Assembly (NCBI GenBank): GCA_039182515.1
Contig: JBCDCE010000004.1
Span: 1-64,000, forward strand
Direction: 5' to 3'
DNA length: 64,000 nt
Source: JBCDCE01 sp039182515
GTDB taxonomy: Bacteria; Pseudomonadota; Alphaproteobacteria; Rhodobacterales; Rhodobacteraceae
This document shows, one piece after another, positions 8,982 to 17,642 of this stretch; position 1 is the first letter of the stretch; every line of letters begins with the position of its first letter. The notes beneath the pieces are model-generated. The model ran no database searches and was not told where the DNA came from. It was given only the letters and a program-made list of their open reading frames with translations. Position numbers and translations under genes: made by a program.

Positions 8982-9200
8982 TCACGTGCCTGTTTCTTCG
9001 GAAAAGACGATAGGCCCTCCAACGGCCTCAATTTTGTTCAGCACCTTTCCTTCCAACGTGCGCAAACTGAACAGAAACCCAGAGAGGGCGATGGATGCGA
9101 CGTACTCCCCGCTGCGCGATATAAGCAGTTGATCCAGGAAATCTTCGTTCCGACCCAGTCCGTTTTGGATCAGAACAGCTCCGCCATGTGCGCCGTATCT
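8982..9200 (-). pseudogene. C-terminal fragment of an unknown protein
   Basis: The minus-strand frame reads RYGAHGGAVLIQNGLGRNED, ISRSGEYVASIALSGF and GGPIVFSEETGT before a stop at 8982. It looks protein-like (beta-rich, glycine turns) but has no start. At its upstream edge it runs directly into transposase-derived sequence (CPGGK at about 9201). It was most likely the 3' end of a gene cut by the IS1182-like insertion. Its stop overlaps the GTG of the next gene by four bases, so the pair formed an operon, or less likely one gene broken by a frameshift. Confidence 0.5.
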
Positions 9201-9865
9201 CTTGCCGCCCGGGCAGATGTACCGGTCGTTCTCATCATCCCGTGTGAAGTCGGATCGTGAGAAGGTTCCGTCTGTTCGCTCGCCTTTGTCTAAGACGGCA
9301 ATGAGGGCAGGATCTGGCGCTTCAAAGCCAGACAGACCAGATTGCCAGACGACCCATAGGCGGTGTCAGCGGCGATCCAATCAAGCTTGACGCTTAAGCG
9401 CTCTTCGGTCCGTTCGAGCATCTTCCGCATCGCGCCCGCCTCGGCGGTTTTGTTCGACCTGCTGGCATCCATATCCATGATGATGCCATGGTCCGTGTCG
9501 ATGAAGTAATTGTCTTAATAAGCAAAGACTGCTGGCCCTTTGCGGGCAGCAGTCTATTTGCTCGCGGGGTCGGCATGGGCGGTGCACTTCGACTTGGCGG
9601 TCGTCGCCACACCGAAGGCTTCGTCATCCAGAGTGTCGAGATACTCTCGCACTGCACGCGGTGCATCAGCGGGACCAATCTCGCGGGCCGCCCAATCCTA
9701 GGGGTTGCTCCAGTTCTGCTTCTGGACATCGGCGCTAATCATACTTGCATCGACCGCGAAGCCATGACCTCCAACCAGGCTTTCTTTCATGCAACGCGCC
9801 ACGGTCGTCTCGAATACATGGCGAAATAAATCGCTTTCGGGAAAGCGTCCGTGACGGGTCTTAAA
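9201..9865 (-). pseudogene. IS1182-like transposase remnant with several stops
   Basis: Read on the minus strand, pieces of an IS1182-type DDE transposase follow in order: RHGRFPESDLFRHVFETTVA, VGGHGFAVDASMISADVQKQ, DASRSNKTAEAGAMRKMLER, LDWIAADTAYGSSGNLV, then, in another frame, RTDGTFSRSDFTRDDENDRY. In-frame stops fall after NWSNP and FAY, and a frameshift follows LPSLP. The 5' third of the gene and the element ends are not recognisable. It is clearly dead and older than the nearby IS3 insertion. Confidence 0.8.
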
Positions 9866-10089
9866 AAAGTTCGAGTGGTCTGGAGCTCATAAAGGGTCTC
9901 GATCTAGCTAAGCTTGTTTTGCTGATCCCTCGTAGCTGGCAAATCCCGCATTGTTGTTTCCTTCGTATGGTCGGACTTTATCGCAAAAGCTAAACGAGAA
10001 CGGAGCACGATTAATTGCCCAGCAAGTATCGCGCGTGTTGTCTCGATGTGGTTCTTGAGCCTCCCTTTTGAAAAGCAATTCACAGTCAA

Positions 10090-10106
<17 letters not shown>
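9866..10106. other. Gene-free stretch next to tRNA-Arg
   Basis: About 240 bp between the transposase remnant and the 3' end of tRNA-Arg. I see no coding frame with recognisable content. The only notable element is one copy of a 12-bp direct repeat at 10090-10101. Confidence 0.5.
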
Positions 10107-10224
<118 letters not shown>

Positions 10225-10290
10225 TTGTGCTTGCGTGACGTCGAAATCGGAGTCTAGGCTCAATGCAATCCTTTTTGAGCTGGAGACCCT

Positions 10291-11178
10291 GTGATGAGAT
10301 ATCCATTGAGTTTAGATCAGCAACCGCACGTCACGTCCTTTTTTGATAAGGCCTCGAACACGTTTACCTACGTCGTTGCTGATCCTCAGACTAAATCCTG
10401 CGCGGTGATCGACAGCGTGATGGATCTAGACTACGCGGCTGGCCAAATCACTCAAGTGAGCGCCGATAAGGTGATCGAGCATATCAAAAGCCAAGGCCTG
10501 ACGCTCGAATGGATCATCGAGAGCCATGTACACGCCGATCACCTGTCTGCTGCGCCGTACCTCAAGGAAAAGCTAGGGGGTAAGATTGGCATCTCCGCGC
10601 GCATCATCGAAGTGCAAGAAACCTTTGGAAAGGTCTTTAACGAAGGAACTGAATTTCAGCGTGACGGTTCGCAATTCGACGCGCTTTTTGAAGAGGGCGA
10701 TACCTACGAGTTGGGCTCAATTACTGGATTTGTCATGGCGACACCTGGGCATACACCAGCTTGCATGGTGCATGTTTTGGGCAACGCAGCCTTTGTCGGT
10801 GACACGCTTTTTATGCCGGACGGTGGATCTGCGCGCGCAGATTTTCCCGGTGGAGACGCAGGAGAGCTCTACGATTCCATTATGAAAGTGCTCAGTCTTC
10901 CAGATGAAATGCGTCTCTTTATGTGCCATGACTACGGGCCTGGCGGGCGCTCGATTGCCTGGGAAACCACAGTCGCTGAGCAACGCGCGGCAAATATCCA
11001 TGTGGGCAATGGGGCAACCCGTGAAGAGTTTGTAGCGCTGCGCGAAGCACGTGATGAAACCTTGCCAATGCCCAAGCTCATAATTCCCTCGCTTCAGGTT
11101 AATATGCGCGCCGGGGACGTACCCACCGATCCGGCTGGGCACCCTGTACTCAAAGTGCCGCTCAACGCTTTGAAATAA
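10291..11178 (+). CDS. Metallo-beta-lactamase hydrolase, persulfide dioxygenase-like
   Basis: 295 aa from GTG 10291 (294 from ATG 10294; a GGAGA ribosome site lies at 10282). The metal motif SHVHADHLSA is near residue 78, followed by TPGHTPACMVHV, FVGDTLFMPDGGSARADFPG and LFMCHDYGPGGR. These match the ETHE1/Blh group of glutathione- or CoA-persulfide dioxygenases and related sulfur-detoxifying hydrolases. It stands alone, beyond tRNA-Arg, with no adjacent BigR-type regulator. The exact substrate cannot be decided from sequence. Confidence 0.85.
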   Translation: MMRYPLSLDQQPHVTSFFDKASNTFTYVVADPQTKSCAVIDSVMDLDYAAGQITQVSADKVIEHIKSQGLTLEWIIESHVHADHLSAAPYLKEKLGGKIGISARIIEVQETFGKVFNEGTEFQRDGSQFDALFEEGDTYELGSITGFVMATPGHTPACMVHVLGNAAFVGDTLFMPDGGSARADFPGGDAGELYDSIMKVLSLPDEMRLFMCHDYGPGGRSIAWETTVAEQRAANIHVGNGATREEFVALREARDETLPMPKLIIPSLQVNMRAGDVPTDPAGHPVLKVPLNALK

Positions 11179-11421
11179 AGCGTAAGGCGAGCTCTGGCTG
11201 GTGCCTAATTTGGGTTGATTACGCGTTTTTTGCCAAAAGTTTGATCTTTAATGTGCGTGCAAGCGCTTTTGAGCGGTTAGAATTGAGTATTTTGGCTAAG
11301 AAAAAGGGCAAGTGCTTGCTTTATAAGCGCTGCCTTGGCAAGCTTTTTTCTGCGTACTCCACAGAACTACACTGGGAGGCGCGTTTAGGTTTGATTGGTT
11401 TAAGTATTAGGACATTGTATT

Positions 11422-13191
11422 TTGGAGTACGACTGTATTGTCGTAGGTGCTGGTTCGAGCGGCTGTGTGGTGGCAAGCAGGCTCAGTGAAAGACCAAATT
11501 GCCGCGTCGCCTTAATTGAAGCTGGGTCGGATTTTTTATCGCCGCAAGCCGTGGGCGTTCTATCAGACCCACGCGGGCGCGCGATGTATCGTGACCAGTT
11601 TGTGTGGCCTGAGCTTTATGCTGCGCGGTCTGCCCGCGATGTGCGCGGCAAGCGGCGCGACTACCCTTATCTGCAAGGCAAGCTTGTAGGCGGAAGCAGC
11701 GCCGTAAACGCCATGTTTGCCATGTTGCCTCAACCCATAGACTTGGACGAATGGGCAGATTTGGGAGCCATTGGTTGGCGTTTCGAAGACCTCCAGCCAG
11801 TACTGAAAAGGCTTGTGGGGGAAGATGCTGCAGATGAATCTGACTGTGGATTGCCCCAAGGTGGGCGGATGCCTTTGTACCTCTCTGATCCTGACGAATG
11901 GTCTCCATTTGTAAAAACGCTTGCGTCGCGCATCGTTGAGAGCGGCGAAGCGCAACACGAAAACCTGGGCACAACCTTTGAAGACGGTGTTGGCGCTTTA
12001 CCAAAGAGTCAAGCCGAAGGCGTGCGGGTTTCGGCGGCGGATGCTTACCTGAGTCCCGAAGTGCGTACACGGCCCAATCTCAGCCTTTTCGTCGAAACGC
12101 ATGTGACGCGTTTGCTTTTTGAAAGTGGCAAAATATCAGGAGTAGAGATTCATGATACGCGCGGCACACAAAAGCTTGTTGCGCCAAACGTGGTGATCTG
12201 TGCTGGGGCGTTTCATAGCCCGGCCATTTTGATGCGCTCGGGCTTAGGCCCTGAAGGCCAGCTGCGAAATCGGGGCATCGAGATTGTGGCAAATCTGCCT
12301 GGCATCGGTGAAAATTTGCATGAGCATCCTACAGTTGGAATTGCTGCGCATTTAGTGAAAGAGGCCCGTGTGGATCTCGAAAGTTATCTCGCCCCGTACG
12401 TGGTGCAGCGCTATTCCTCGGGAATAGGAGAGCTGGGGACGCGCGACATGTTTATGTCTTTGCGGAGCCACCATGGTTGGCACTCGGTCGGGGCACAGTT
12501 TGGTGGCATACATGTCGCGCTTTATAAGCCAGCATCGCGCGGGCGCGTGACCCTCGTCAACCAGCACTTTCAAACGCCGCCTAAGATCGATCTCAACATG
12601 CTTGCGGCACCAATCGACCGCTCGCGGCTTTTGGCAGGCGTGCGCCGTGCTTTTTGGCTTTTGCACCGGCCGGAGATCTTGTCCCTTTGGACGCAAGATC
12701 TGTCTTTGAACTTTCCTTCAAGGGTCAAACGTCTCAATGCATGGAGTCCTTGGAACGCGTTGCGGATGAAAGCGGCGGCACGCGTCATGGATCTAAGCCC
12801 CACGTTGCGTGATGTCTTAATTCGAAAGCTCATGAACAAGGGGCTCGAACTGAGCGATATTATCGACAGTGATGAAGACTTGTCGTTTTGGCTCGAAGAT
12901 GCTGTCTATGGCAGTTGGCATGTAGGCGGCACGTGTAGAATGGGCGATCCCAGTTCCAAAGAAACGGTCGTCGATCCGCAGGGCAGGGTCATCGGGATTG
13001 GTGGGCTTTGGGTTGCTGATGCCTCAGTGATGCCCACGCCCATTCGCAGCACAACAAATCTCACAGCGATGCTGATTGGCGAAAAAATTTCGGAAGGCGT
13101 TGCACGCCATATTTACTCAAATCGCGTGGCAACCGTGGCACCGCTGAGGCACAAATCCTCCCGAAAAACCAAAAAAGACCTCAACGCTTAA
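11422..13191 (+). CDS. GMC-family FAD oxidoreductase
   Basis: 589 aa. The N-terminal FAD-binding motif is VVGAGSSGCVVASRL and EAG follows at about residue 32. The GMC signature YPYLQGKLVGGSSAVNAMF is near residue 80, and the C-terminal active site has the His of YGSWHVGGTCRMG and the Asn of RSTTNLTAMLIGE. It resembles choline dehydrogenase-type alcohol oxidoreductases, but the substrate is unknown. Start: an in-frame TAA at 11401 leaves TTG 11422 as the only reasonable codon ahead of the FAD motif. Its stop lies inside the terminator at 13172. Confidence 0.9.
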   Translation: MEYDCIVVGAGSSGCVVASRLSERPNCRVALIEAGSDFLSPQAVGVLSDPRGRAMYRDQFVWPELYAARSARDVRGKRRDYPYLQGKLVGGSSAVNAMFAMLPQPIDLDEWADLGAIGWRFEDLQPVLKRLVGEDAADESDCGLPQGGRMPLYLSDPDEWSPFVKTLASRIVESGEAQHENLGTTFEDGVGALPKSQAEGVRVSAADAYLSPEVRTRPNLSLFVETHVTRLLFESGKISGVEIHDTRGTQKLVAPNVVICAGAFHSPAILMRSGLGPEGQLRNRGIEIVANLPGIGENLHEHPTVGIAAHLVKEARVDLESYLAPYVVQRYSSGIGELGTRDMFMSLRSHHGWHSVGAQFGGIHVALYKPASRGRVTLVNQHFQTPPKIDLNMLAAPIDRSRLLAGVRRAFWLLHRPEILSLWTQDLSLNFPSRVKRLNAWSPWNALRMKAAARVMDLSPTLRDVLIRKLMNKGLELSDIIDSDEDLSFWLEDAVYGSWHVGGTCRMGDPSSKETVVDPQGRVIGIGGLWVADASVMPTPIRSTTNLTAMLIGEKISEGVARHIYSNRVATVAPLRHKSSRKTKKDLNA

Positions 13192-13207
13192 GCGATGAGG
13201 TCTTTTT
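13172..13207 (+). terminator. Intrinsic terminator after the GMC gene
   Basis: Inverted repeat aaaaagacctca / tgaggtcttttt around an about 12-base loop, ending in a T tract. The GMC stop codon is in the loop. The A tract on the other side means it could also work on the minus strand, downstream of tRNA-Asn. Confidence 0.85.
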
Positions 13208-13212
13208 AAGAG

Positions 13213-13287
13213 TGGCTCCGGCGGTAGGGATCGAACCTACGACCAATTGATTAACAGTCAACTGCTCTACCGCTGAGCTACGCCGGA
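13213..13287 (-). tRNA. tRNA-Asn (anticodon GTT)
   Basis: 75 nt on the minus strand. Acceptor TCCGGCG pairs with CGCCGGA; discriminator G and CCA are encoded. The anticodon loop CTGTTAA gives anticodon GTT. T-loop TTCGATC. It ends close to the shared terminator at 13172-13207. Confidence 0.96.
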
Positions 13288-13387
13288 ACACTGGCGTGGT
13301 CTTTAGCAATGCCGATCTGGCCCGTCTAGCCCCGATCTGTCGGTTCCTGCAAATTTTAAGCGCCTACGGTGTAAGCGTCAGACTTTT

Positions 13388-14335
13388 CTACAACAATTCA
13401 AAGCACGCAGCGGCGCTCATGGGGCCTTGGGTGGTAACTTTGCCAGTTTGACTGAGATGAATCAGATGCGCGAGCACGTTGCGCGCAGCAGCAGGCCAGA
13501 GATGAGAAGGCACGTCGCGGTAAATTCTTTCGGTGAGCTCTTCTTTTGTTCCTGGCGCCTCTGCTAATGACGCAAGGATCTGAGCCTCGCGGGTTTTGCG
13601 ATGGTGTACCAGCTCTTTGATACGCTCGGATGGGCTCTCAATTGGTGCACCGTGCCCGGCAAAGAAGCGCTGTGCCTTTAACATGAGGAGTTTCTCGCAA
13701 CTCGAGAAAAAAGCGGATAAATCCCCGTCGGGCGGGGACACAAGAGACGTGGCCCAGCCCATGACAATATCACCAGAAAACACAAAGCGTTCCACGCCGT
13801 TTTGAGCCTCAAAAGCCAAATGATTGCCAAAATGACCAGGGGTCCAATGCGCTGTAAGGCGCCAGGATCCAAGTGTCAGCCCTTCGCCGTCTTTCAAGAG
13901 GATGTCGGGGGCAAAAGAATGATCCACGCCTTCGCCGCCCTCTAAAACACCACTGAGCGCGAGATCTGTCATAATAGCGCTGCGCCCTTCCAAAGGCCCG
14001 CCAAAAGCATACACGGGCGCGCCTGTGGCGGATTTCAAGGCAGCTGTGCCTTCGGAATGGTCTTTATGGGCATGGGTGACAAAAATATGGGTTATCTTCT
14101 CGCCAGGTTCGAGCGCGCCAAGAAGCGCGTTTAAATGCGCTGGATCCTCTGGGCCTGGATCAATCAGCGCGACCTCGCCATGGCCCAAAAGATAGCTGTT
14201 GGTGCCAGATCCTGTAAGGGGCGAGGGATTGCGCGCCAAAACGCAGCGAATACCCGCAATGAGCTCATGGGCTTGGCCGTAAGGGATCCATGGATCAGGC
14301 AACTGAGCGGCGGGCGCGATGGGCGAATTTGGCAA
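13388..14335 (-). CDS. Metallo-beta-lactamase hydrolase, LACTB2-like
   Basis: 315 aa. N-terminal beta-lactamase fold with TNSYLLG, the metal motif FVTHAHKDHSEGT (about residue 85), WTPGHFGNHLAFE and VFSGDIVMGW. A C-terminal winged-helix part (KTREAQILASLAEAPGTKEE) matches the BLACT_WH arrangement seen in LACTB2-like proteins. Such proteins include single-strand RNA endonucleases, but the bacterial role is unsettled. It is divergent from the histidine kinase gene; only 40 bp separate the two starts, so promoters must overlap. Confidence 0.85.
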   Translation of the reverse strand: MPNSPIAPAAQLPDPWIPYGQAHELIAGIRCVLARNPSPLTGSGTNSYLLGHGEVALIDPGPEDPAHLNALLGALEPGEKITHIFVTHAHKDHSEGTAALKSATGAPVYAFGGPLEGRSAIMTDLALSGVLEGGEGVDHSFAPDILLKDGEGLTLGSWRLTAHWTPGHFGNHLAFEAQNGVERFVFSGDIVMGWATSLVSPPDGDLSAFFSSCEKLLMLKAQRFFAGHGAPIESPSERIKELVHHRKTREAQILASLAEAPGTKEELTERIYRDVPSHLWPAAARNVLAHLIHLSQTGKVTTQGPMSAAACFELL

Positions 14336-14375
14336 TGGCTTTCTCTTTCAGGTCAGGAGCGCTAGGCAGGAGGCT

Positions 14376-15680
14376 ATGTTTGCTTGGCTTAAACCCTACA
14401 TGCCCCGCAGCCTTTATGGCCGCGCTGCGCTCATTTTGATCCTGCCGATTGTGACTTTGCAACTGGCAATCTCGGTGGTCTTCATTCAGCGCCATTTCGA
14501 CGGTGTGACCCGTCAGATGACACGTGCCATTGGTCTGGAGATTGATCACCTGCGCGACGTGATGAATGCAGCTGCGAGCCCGGAGGCGGCAATAGAGGCC
14601 GCAGCCCCTTTGGCCGAAGCTCTGCAATTTGATGTAGATTGGGCGATGGCAGAGCTCGAAGAGGCACGGGTTTGGTATGACTTCTCAGGTCTGTCACTCA
14701 GAGCGGCTCTGCGTGAAGGACGGCCAGAGATAGGGGCGATTGATACCGCTGCCAACAGCCGCAGAGTTCTCGTCAAGCTCAGCACAACGCCTGGTGACGT
14801 GCTCATTGCCTTTGATCGGCGGCGCGTGTCCGCCTCGAACCCACATCAATTGCTTGTGCTTATGGTCTTCTTGGGCGCACTTATGACGCTCATCGCCTAT
14901 ATTTTCTTGCGCAATCAATTGCGTCCAATCAAGCGCTTGGCTGCCGCCGCACAGGCTTTTGGGCGAGGGGACGTTGTACGCTATAAGCCTTCGGGCGCGA
15001 GCGAGGTGCGCAGCGCGGGCCTCGCGTTTTTGTCGATGCGCGCACGTATTGAGCGCCAAGCGGCCCAACGTACTTTAATGCTCTCGGGCGTGAGCCACGA
15101 CCTGCGCACGCCTCTGACGCGCCTCAAATTGGGCCTGTCGCTTATTGACGACGATACAGACGCTCTGGAGCGCGACGTGGATGAGATGGAGCGCATGGTC
15201 GGGGCTTTCCTTAATTTTGCGGCCGAAGACGCCAATGAGACGCCAGAGCCCTTGGATCTGCCGACGTTCTTGCAAATGCTGCATGACGACTGCCAACGCG
15301 CGGGCCAAGACGTCGCCCTAGCACCCGTGCCGCAGATCGATTTGCGTGCGCGTCCCTTGGCTCTGCGTAGGGCGGTTGAAAATCTTATCGGCAACGCTGT
15401 GCGTTATGGAGGACGGGCGCGTCTTTCTGCTGAACGAGGCGAGCGCAACGTTAAAATCGTGGTCGAAGACCCAGGACCGGGCATTGCGCCTGAGGAACGC
15501 GAGGAAGCGCTTAAAGCCTTTGCGCGGCTTGAGCCGGGACGCAATCAAAATAAGGGCTCCGGGGTTGGCTTAGGGCTGGCGATCGCTGCGGATATTTCCC
15601 GCATGCACGGTGGAGCGTTGAGCTTGGGGGAAAGCGCTGAACTGGGCGGTTTGCGGGCGGAAATTCTCCTGCCGCTCTAG
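14376..15680 (+). CDS. EnvZ-like sensor histidine kinase
   Basis: 434 aa from ATG 14376, preceded by caggagg. Layout: first membrane helix (about 15-35), periplasmic part (about 36-155), second helix (about 160-180), HAMP (NQLRPIKRLAAAAQAFGRGD), phospho-acceptor His in SGVSHDLRTPLTRLKLGLSL, then ATPase boxes N (ENLIGNAVRYGG), G1 (EDPGPGIAPEER) and G2 (GSGVGLGLAIAADIS). This is the EnvZ/OmpR-class layout. No response regulator gene is next to it, so its partner lies elsewhere. Confidence 0.92.
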   Translation: MFAWLKPYMPRSLYGRAALILILPIVTLQLAISVVFIQRHFDGVTRQMTRAIGLEIDHLRDVMNAAASPEAAIEAAAPLAEALQFDVDWAMAELEEARVWYDFSGLSLRAALREGRPEIGAIDTAANSRRVLVKLSTTPGDVLIAFDRRRVSASNPHQLLVLMVFLGALMTLIAYIFLRNQLRPIKRLAAAAQAFGRGDVVRYKPSGASEVRSAGLAFLSMRARIERQAAQRTLMLSGVSHDLRTPLTRLKLGLSLIDDDTDALERDVDEMERMVGAFLNFAAEDANETPEPLDLPTFLQMLHDDCQRAGQDVALAPVPQIDLRARPLALRRAVENLIGNAVRYGGRARLSAERGERNVKIVVEDPGPGIAPEEREEALKAFARLEPGRNQNKGSGVGLGLAIAADISRMHGGALSLGESAELGGLRAEILLPL

Positions 15681-15711
15681 GACCACCATTACCGGAAAAT
15701 TTCAGGCTGCG

Positions 15712-15788
15712 TGGTAGGCCCGGCAGGACTTGAACCTGCGACCAATCCGTTATGAGCGGACTGCTCTAACCAACTGAGCTACAGGCCC
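15712..15788 (-). tRNA. tRNA with CAT anticodon (Ile2 or elongator Met)
   Basis: 77 nt on the minus strand with encoded ACCA end. The anticodon stem GTCCG/CGGAT (one G-T wobble) encloses CTCATAA, so the anticodon is CAT. The body GGGCCTGTAGCTCAGTTGG and the T-arm CGCAGG/CCTGC resemble alphaproteobacterial tRNA-Ile2, in which the C is modified to lysidine so it reads AUA. An elongator tRNA-Met cannot be excluded; an initiator is unlikely because the acceptor lacks the C-A start mismatch. Confidence 0.9.
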
Positions 15789-15910
15789 ACGCGCGCAACA
15801 CACCGTTCTTATCTCTTTGCAGTCCTTCCGCGTCAAGCGGACGATTGTACGTCAGGCCTCAATCGCCTATTGCGACGCGGGACGGCCAATTCCAAAGATG
15901 GGGACCAGGG

Positions 15911-16963
15911 ATGACTGACGGCAAAAACGGGCTGAGCTATGCAGACGCAGGTGTGGACATCGATGCTGGAAACGCTCTTGTGGACCGTATCAAACCCGCT
16001 GCCGCCCGCACGCAGCGCCCCGGCACAATGGCAGGCTTGGGCGGCTTTGGCGCTTTGTTTGATCTGAAAGCTGCTGGGTTTGAGGATCCGGTGCTTGTGG
16101 CGGCCACAGATGGCGTTGGGACAAAGCTCAGGCTTGCGATTGATACAGGGCACGTCTCCACGGTCGGGATCGATTTGGTTGCCATGTGCGTGAACGACTT
16201 GGTTTGCCAAGGGGCTGAGCCGCTCTTTTTCTTGGACTATTTTGCCACAGGAGCGCTCAAAATAGACGAGGCGGCCTCCGTCATCGAAGGCATTGCGGAA
16301 GGCTGTAAAGGGTCAGGGGCCGCGCTGATCGGTGGCGAAACAGCAGAAATGCCTGGCATGTATAGCGCGGGCGATTTTGATCTTGCGGGCTTTGCCGTTG
16401 GGGCCATGGAGCGCGGGGCGCATCTGCCGCAAAAAGTGGGCGCTGGGGACGTTGTCCTGGGTCTGGCCTCAGACGGTGTTCATTCCAACGGCTTCTCCTT
16501 GGTACGTCGTGTCGTCGAGCGCGCAGAGTTAAACTGGGCTGACGCAGCGCCTTTTGCGCCAGAAACCTCCCTGGGCCAAGCTCTTCTCACGCCGACGCGG
16601 CTTTACGTGAAAAGTTTGCTCGCAGCCATCAAACAGGGCGGTGTACATGGATTGGCGCATATCACTGGCGGTGGTCTCACCGAAAACCTTCCGCGTGTCC
16701 TGCCCGAAGGGCTGAGCGTTGAGATTGACCTTGCTGCTTGGCCTGCAATGCCGGTTTTTGAATGGTTGGCGAACGCAGGCGGAATCTCTGGCTCTGAGAT
16801 GCTTAAGACCTTCAACTGCGGAATTGGCATGTGCCTCATCGTGGATGCCTCTGCGGCAGGGTCTTTGAAGGATCTTTTGGAAGCCCAAGGCGAAACAGTG
16901 TACCGTTTGGGAGAGGTCAAAGAAGGTACAGGCGACGTGCAGTATAAAGGTGCGCGCCCCTAA
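15911..16963 (+). CDS. purM: PurM, AIR synthetase
   Basis: 350 aa. Phosphoribosylformylglycinamidine cyclo-ligase closes the imidazole ring in purine synthesis (FGAM + ATP to AIR). Visible: YADAGVDIDAGNALVDRIKP at the N-terminus, ATDGVGTKLRLA, the GGETAEMPGMY loop and GLASDGVHSNGFSLVRRV. ATG 15911 gives the expected length and conserved start MTDGKNGLSYADAGV. The stop overlaps the purN start (TAATG), so the two are coupled. Confidence 0.97.
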   Translation: MTDGKNGLSYADAGVDIDAGNALVDRIKPAAARTQRPGTMAGLGGFGALFDLKAAGFEDPVLVAATDGVGTKLRLAIDTGHVSTVGIDLVAMCVNDLVCQGAEPLFFLDYFATGALKIDEAASVIEGIAEGCKGSGAALIGGETAEMPGMYSAGDFDLAGFAVGAMERGAHLPQKVGAGDVVLGLASDGVHSNGFSLVRRVVERAELNWADAAPFAPETSLGQALLTPTRLYVKSLLAAIKQGGVHGLAHITGGGLTENLPRVLPEGLSVEIDLAAWPAMPVFEWLANAGGISGSEMLKTFNCGIGMCLIVDASAAGSLKDLLEAQGETVYRLGEVKEGTGDVQYKGARP

Positions 16964-17571
16964 TGCCCGTGTCCCGCCCACGCGTGGCCTGTTTGATTTC
17001 AGGCGGAGGCTCCAACATGTTGGCTTTGGTGAACGCGATGCAGAGCAAAGGCTATGCCGAGCCTGCCTTGGTGATCTCCAATCAGGTACAAGCGGCGGGG
17101 CTCCAAAAGGCGGACTCGCTCGGCGTGACTACAGCTTGCGTCCCCCATAAAGCGCGATCCAAAGAAGATTTTGAAGCAGAGCTCTTGGAAGCTCTGCAAT
17201 CAGCGCAGATTGATCTCCTGTGCTTGGCAGGCTTCATGCGGGTTTTGAGCGCTGAGTTTGTGGCGTCTTGGGCGGGGCGCATGCTCAACATTCACCCCTC
17301 GCTCTTGCCCAAATACCCTGGGCTCAACACGCATGCGCGTGCGCTTGAGGCTGGAGATGTACTGCATGGTTGCACGGTGCATGAGGTGATCCCCGAGCTG
17401 GATGCAGGGCCCATCCTAGGCCAAGCTCAAGTCAAGATTGAGCCGTCTGATACACCAAACACCCTGGCGCAGAAGGTGCTGGTTTGGGAGCACAAACTCT
17501 ACCCAGTTGTGCTTGAGCGGCACATCAATGGGCACAAAGAGCCGTTTTTTATGAACTCAGCGGCACAATAG
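16963..17571 (+). CDS. purN: PurN, GAR formyltransferase
   Basis: 202 aa. Folate-dependent phosphoribosylglycinamide formyltransferase, step 3 of purine synthesis. Visible: VACLISGGGSNMLALVNAM at the N-terminus, LAGFMRVLS, the catalytic INIHPSLLPKYPG-type motif (here LNIHPSLLPKYPGLNTH), and HEVIPELDAGPILGQA with the conserved Asp. It overlaps purM by one base and forms a two-gene operon with it. Confidence 0.97.
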   Translation: MPVSRPRVACLISGGGSNMLALVNAMQSKGYAEPALVISNQVQAAGLQKADSLGVTTACVPHKARSKEDFEAELLEALQSAQIDLLCLAGFMRVLSAEFVASWAGRMLNIHPSLLPKYPGLNTHARALEAGDVLHGCTVHEVIPELDAGPILGQAQVKIEPSDTPNTLAQKVLVWEHKLYPVVLERHINGHKEPFFMNSAAQ

Positions 17572-17642
17572 GGCCTTAAGCCTTCCCTTTCGCCGCTGCC
17601 GCTTCTATCACTTCGGCGCGGGGCATATTGGACAGGTACTTC

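Larger units (their letters stand above)
6927..8985 (-). pseudogene. Unknown protein gene split by the IS3 element
   Basis: The N-terminal part runs from GTG 8985 down to 8393, ending VEIEPDPRY. Removing the IS plus one copy of its 3-base target duplication joins this in frame to YTKPFHSVQINGIGEKFFSL and on to a stop at 6927. The rebuilt protein is about 245 aa. It contains repeated beta-rich stretches (for example LSVDGRKLAFFDAKDH), which could suggest a beta-propeller-like fold. I do not recognise a family. Its GTG overlaps the stop of the fragment upstream (GTGA), so it was probably the second gene of a pair. Confidence 0.75.

Noticed and set aside
9488..9829. Plus-strand frame of 113 codons
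   Set aside because: Lies antisense to the recognisable transposase remnant and has no motif of its own.
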